DNA of 64,000 nt from Rhodococcoides kroppenstedtii (lineage in GTDB: Bacteria; Actinomycetota; Actinomycetes; Mycobacteriales; Mycobacteriaceae): assembly GCF_900111805.1 (NCBI RefSeq), contig NZ_FOJN01000013.1, forward strand, positions 62,001 through 126,000. The letters run 5' to 3'. The notes beneath the pieces were generated by a model that was given only the letters and a program-made list of their open reading frames with translations, searched no databases and was not told the DNA's origin. Each line of letters begins with the position of its first letter. The first letter of the stretch is position 1. The position numbers and the translations under genes were made by a program. Below are positions 61,529 to 64,000 of this stretch, one piece after another.

Positions 61529-62764
61529 TCAGGAGTACCAGGTGGGTGTCGGCAGTTCGCCGGTGAGCACGTGGCGGCCCACCTCCCGGCGCTTGTAGAA
61601 CACCGGATCGTGCAGCGTGTGCGTCCGCACGTTGCGCCAGAACCGGTCGAATCCGTGACTGGAGGCGGTCGCTCGCGCGCCCAGGGCCTCGAAGATGCCG
61701 GCGGTGATCTCGAGGGCGACCTCCGTCGCGCGCGCCTTGGCCGCCGCGACGCGGACCTCGTGCTCCCCGCGCTCGGCCTCCGTGACCGAGTCGGCGCGGT
61801 CGTGGAGCTGTTGCTGTTCCGCCGCAACGGCATCCGCCAGCGCCTCGACTGCCCACAGCTTGGCGGTGTAATCGCCGTAGAGGTCGACGATGTAGGGCTC
61901 GTCGAGAGCGTTGTCGACCGTCGAGTGCAACCACGCCCGCGTGGTGGTGTGGGTGTACTCGGCGGCGCTGTCGAGGGCGCCGCGCGCGATGCCCAGGTAG
62001 AAGTTGACGAAGACCAGCTGAATGATCGGCACGTTCAGCGTGTTGTAGACGCGCGGCTGGAACACCTTGTCGACGAAGCCCGCCGCCGAACTCCAGTCCG
62101 TGCGTACGTTATCGATGGTGACGCTGCCGCTCTCGGTGCGCCGCTGACCGATGTTGTCCCAGTCGTCGTGGAAGGTCAGACCCTCGGAGTTCGACGGCAC
62201 GATCGCGAAGATGTGGGTGTCCGTGCCGGACAGGACGCCCTCGAGAACCGTGACGTCGGAGACGCGGCTGCCCGTGGCGAACGTCTTGGCACCGTGGTAA
62301 ACGAGGGTGTCGCCCTCGTCCGCGATCTCGACGTCGTTGTCGCGCGGATTGACCGCGCCGCCGAAGAACCACCGGCTCTCTGTAGCGGCCTGCTCGACCG
62401 CGGCGATCTGCTCGGGCGTGCCCACCAGTCGGGCCGCCCAGAACCACAGCAGGTGGTAGCCGTACAGCTGGCCGATCGAGCCGTCGGCCGTCGCCACCTC
62501 GCGGATGAGGCGGTATGCCGTCTCCCAGGTCTGGCCGCCCCCGCCGAACTCCACCGGCCCCAGCACCGTGGCCAGTCCGGAATCCTTGAGCAGCGCCACC
62601 TCGGCAAGCGGTGGTTCCGTGCCGCGGTCGCGGGCGACGGCATCCTCCGCCAGGATCGTCGCCACGTCGCGTGCGCGGTCGATCCACTCCTCGGGTGTGG
62701 TCGGTGTGGTGGTCCAGTGCCCCCCGGCACCGGTCCCGCTCGGTCGGTTCTCGGTGATCGTCAT
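61529..62764 (-). CDS. SfnB/DszC-type flavin-dependent monooxygenase
   Basis: A 411-residue acyl-CoA-dehydrogenase-fold protein of the SfnB/DszC sulfur group: PLAEVALLKDSGLATVLGP, GQLYGYHLLWFWAARLVGTPEQ, WFFGGAVNPRDND, KTFATGSRVSDVTVLEGV, TFHDDWDNIGQRRTESG, and the C-terminal FDRFWRNVRTHTLHDPV. Members use reduced flavin to oxygenate sulfur compounds instead of dehydrogenating acyl-CoA. It is first in a two-gene set with sfnG. Exact substrate (sulfone, sulfide or dibenzothiophene-like) cannot be decided. Confidence 0.9.
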   Translation of the reverse strand: MTITENRPSGTGAGGHWTTTPTTPEEWIDRARDVATILAEDAVARDRGTEPPLAEVALLKDSGLATVLGPVEFGGGGQTWETAYRLIREVATADGSIGQLYGYHLLWFWAARLVGTPEQIAAVEQAATESRWFFGGAVNPRDNDVEIADEGDTLVYHGAKTFATGSRVSDVTVLEGVLSGTDTHIFAIVPSNSEGLTFHDDWDNIGQRRTESGSVTIDNVRTDWSSAAGFVDKVFQPRVYNTLNVPIIQLVFVNFYLGIARGALDSAAEYTHTTTRAWLHSTVDNALDEPYIVDLYGDYTAKLWAVEALADAVAAEQQQLHDRADSVTEAERGEHEVRVAAAKARATEVALEITAGIFEALGARATASSHGFDRFWRNVRTHTLHDPVFYKRREVGRHVLTGELPTPTWYS

Positions 62765-62841
62765 GCCCGGCAGTACACCGGGAAACGGCCGCCCGGCGAC
62801 AGCATTGCGATCGGGGTGATTCGTACTGTTCGCCAGAGCGC

Positions 62842-62878
62842 CGAAGGCCGGTCCCCCTGTGGGAAACCGGCCTTCGGG
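62842..62878. terminator. Terminator between sucD and the SfnB-like gene
   Basis: Arms CCGAAGGCCGGT and ACCGGCCTTCGG enclose a 13-base loop, 21 bp beyond the sucD stop codon. A strong hairpin on the minus strand for the sucCD transcript. Confidence 0.85.
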
Positions 62879-62899
62879 CGTCGCAGACGGTGGAGCTGC

Positions 62900-63802
62900 T
62901 TACTTCTTCTCGAGGATCTCCCGCGCCAGAGCGGCGGTCTCGGACGGCGTCTTGCCGACCTTGACGCCGGCCGCCTCGAGGGCGTCCTTCTTGGCCTGGG
63001 CGGTGCCCGACGAGCCGGAGACGATGGCACCGGCGTGGCCCATGGTCTTGCCCTCCGGTGCGGTGAAGCCGGCGACGTAGCCGACGACCGGCTTGGTCAC
63101 GTTGGCCTTGATGTAATCGGCCGCACGCTCTTCCGCGTCGCCACCGATCTCGCCGATCATGACGATGATCTCGGTCTCGGGGTCCTTCTCGAACGCCTCG
63201 ATGGCGTCGATGTGGGTGGTGCCGATGACCGGGTCGCCGCCGATGCCGATGGCGGTGGAGAAACCGAAGTCACGGAGCTCGAACATCATCTGGTAGGTCA
63301 GGGTGCCCGACTTCGAGACCAGGCCGATGGGGCCCTTGCCCGCGATGTTGGCCGGGGTGATGCCGACCAGCGCCTCGCCGGGAGTGATGATGCCGGGGCA
63401 GTTCGGCCCGATGATGCGGGTCTTCTCGCCCTTCTCCACGTTGTAGGCCCACGCGTAGGCGCTGTCCTGCACCGGGATTCCCTCGGTGATGACGACGAGC
63501 AGCGGGATCTCGGCGTCGATGGCCTCGACGATGGCGTCCTTGGAGAACGCCGGCGGCACGAACGCGATGGAGACGTCGGCGCCGGTCTTCTCCATGGCCT
63601 CGGCGACGGAGCCGAAGACGGGGAGCTCGACGTCGGAACCGTCGGCTGCCTTGTGCGACACGGTGGTTCCGGCCTTGCGGGCGTTGACGCCGCCCACGAC
63701 CTGCGTACCGGCCTTGAGCATGAGGGCGGTGTGCTTGGTGCCCTCGCCGCCCGTGATGCCCTGGACGATGACCTTGTTGTTCTTGTTCAGGAAGATCGAC
63801 AT
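62900..63802 (-). CDS. sucD: Succinyl-CoA ligase alpha subunit
   Basis: A 300-residue subunit. The CoA-binding Rossmann domain has [18 protein letters not shown] and [10 protein letters not shown]. The phospho-histidine region [21 protein letters not shown] contains the catalytic His. [12 protein letters not shown] and [18 protein letters not shown] are also family motifs. It makes succinate and ATP from succinyl-CoA in the TCA cycle with SucC, whose stop is 15 bp upstream. Corresponds to Rv0952. Confidence 0.97.
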   Translation of the reverse strand: MSIFLNKNNKVIVQGITGGEGTKHTALMLKAGTQVVGGVNARKAGTTVSHKAADGSDVELPVFGSVAEAMEKTGADVSIAFVPPAFSKDAIVEAIDAEIPLLVVITEGIPVQDSAYAWAYNVEKGEKTRIIGPNCPGIITPGEALVGITPANIAGKGPIGLVSKSGTLTYQMMFELRDFGFSTAIGIGGDPVIGTTHIDAIEAFEKDPETEIIVMIGEIGGDAEERAADYIKANVTKPVVGYVAGFTAPEGKTMGHAGAIVSGSSGTAQAKKDALEAAGVKVGKTPSETAALAREILEKK

Positions 63803-63817
63803 TGTGTGTTCAGCCCT

Positions 63818-64000
63818 CTACTTCGCAGCCAGCTCGGCGGCCTTGTCGGCGCCCTCGTCCATGGTCTCGGCGAGCGTCACCAGCGGGTGCGCGGCGTCGG
63901 CGAGAATCTTGCGGCCTTCCTCGACCTTGTTGCCGTCGAGGCGAACCACCAGCGGCTTGTTGGCGTCGTCGCCCAGCTTCTTCAGCGCACCGACGATGCC
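63818..64000 (-). CDS. sucC: Succinyl-CoA ligase beta subunit, C-terminal end (partial)
   Basis: The last 60 residues of SucC are present; the gene continues past the window edge. The fragment includes [33 protein letters not shown] and ends DKAAELAAK, as in mycobacterial SucC. It forms the nucleotide-binding subunit of succinyl-CoA synthetase with SucD and is in the same operon. Confidence 0.95.
   Translation of the reverse strand, partial: GIVGALKKLGDDANKPLVVRLDGNKVEEGRKILADAAHPLVTLAETMDEGADKAAELAAK

Overview
The window is high-GC actinobacterial DNA. It most likely comes from a mycolic-acid-containing Mycobacteriales member, and Rhodococcus or a near relative fits best. The main evidence is an MspA-type porin, an mprA-mprB-htrA(pepD) block, the division pair Glp/GlpR, a DUF222-HNH protein, a Ruc-type zinc-ribbon chaperone and the Rv0954/Rv0955-like envelope proteins. 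From memory, gene order at both ends follows the Mycobacterium tuberculosis Rv1002c-Rv0981 and Rv0959-Rv0951 blocks in reverse. The middle (about 24-48 kb) is not part of that conserved order.

1-10 kb: end of a protein O-mannosyltransferase, DoxX, GntR regulator, ArsC-like protein, arginine deiminase, SDR, a molybdopterin oxidoreductase with an adjacent flavin reductase, a gamma-butyrolactone-receptor-like TetR regulator, two overlapping GyrI-like ligand-binding proteins, and a divergent EamA exporter/CGNR regulator pair that shares a long palindrome. 10-16.5 kb: tRNA-Ala(CGC), glpR-rimJ-glp-galU on the minus strand. Facing them are 5-FCL, a Ruc-like chaperone behind a CIRCE (HrcA) element, a SAF-domain protein and mscL. 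16.5-24 kb: lipoprotein, MspA porin, and the envelope-stress block mprA-mprB-htrA-mog plus a small conserved protein, followed by a secreted lipase.

24-38.5 kb: an accessory surface-polysaccharide region. A LexA-boxed small gene and a glycoside hydrolase lacking one catalytic glutamate come first. They are followed by a GAF protein and a one-way cluster: initiating sugar-phosphate transferase, Wzy-like polymerase, three glycosyltransferases, flippase, Wzz-like protein with an extra C-terminal domain, a condensation-fold acyltransferase and a lipoprotein lipase. An unusual 10-bp-spaced repeat sits in front of the cluster.

38.5-48.7 kb: zwf, a hybrid histidine kinase ending in an ANTAR RNA-binding domain, a KhtTU-like K+/H+ antiporter, and a divergent zinc-starvation ribosome locus (mrf-rpmE2 against rpmB2-rpmG2-rpsN2-rpsR2) with two Zur boxes that are mirror copies. 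An AEC transporter and a lipoprotein follow. 48.7-64 kb: VWA protein and MoxR-type ATPase, glutathione peroxidase, DUF222-HNH protein, purH-purN, two membrane proteins (one with a long GYGQPQ repeat), a sulfone/sulfur-scavenging pair (sfnB-like, sfnG) and sucD-sucC at the edge.

All family assignments are from reading the translated sequence. No database search was possible.
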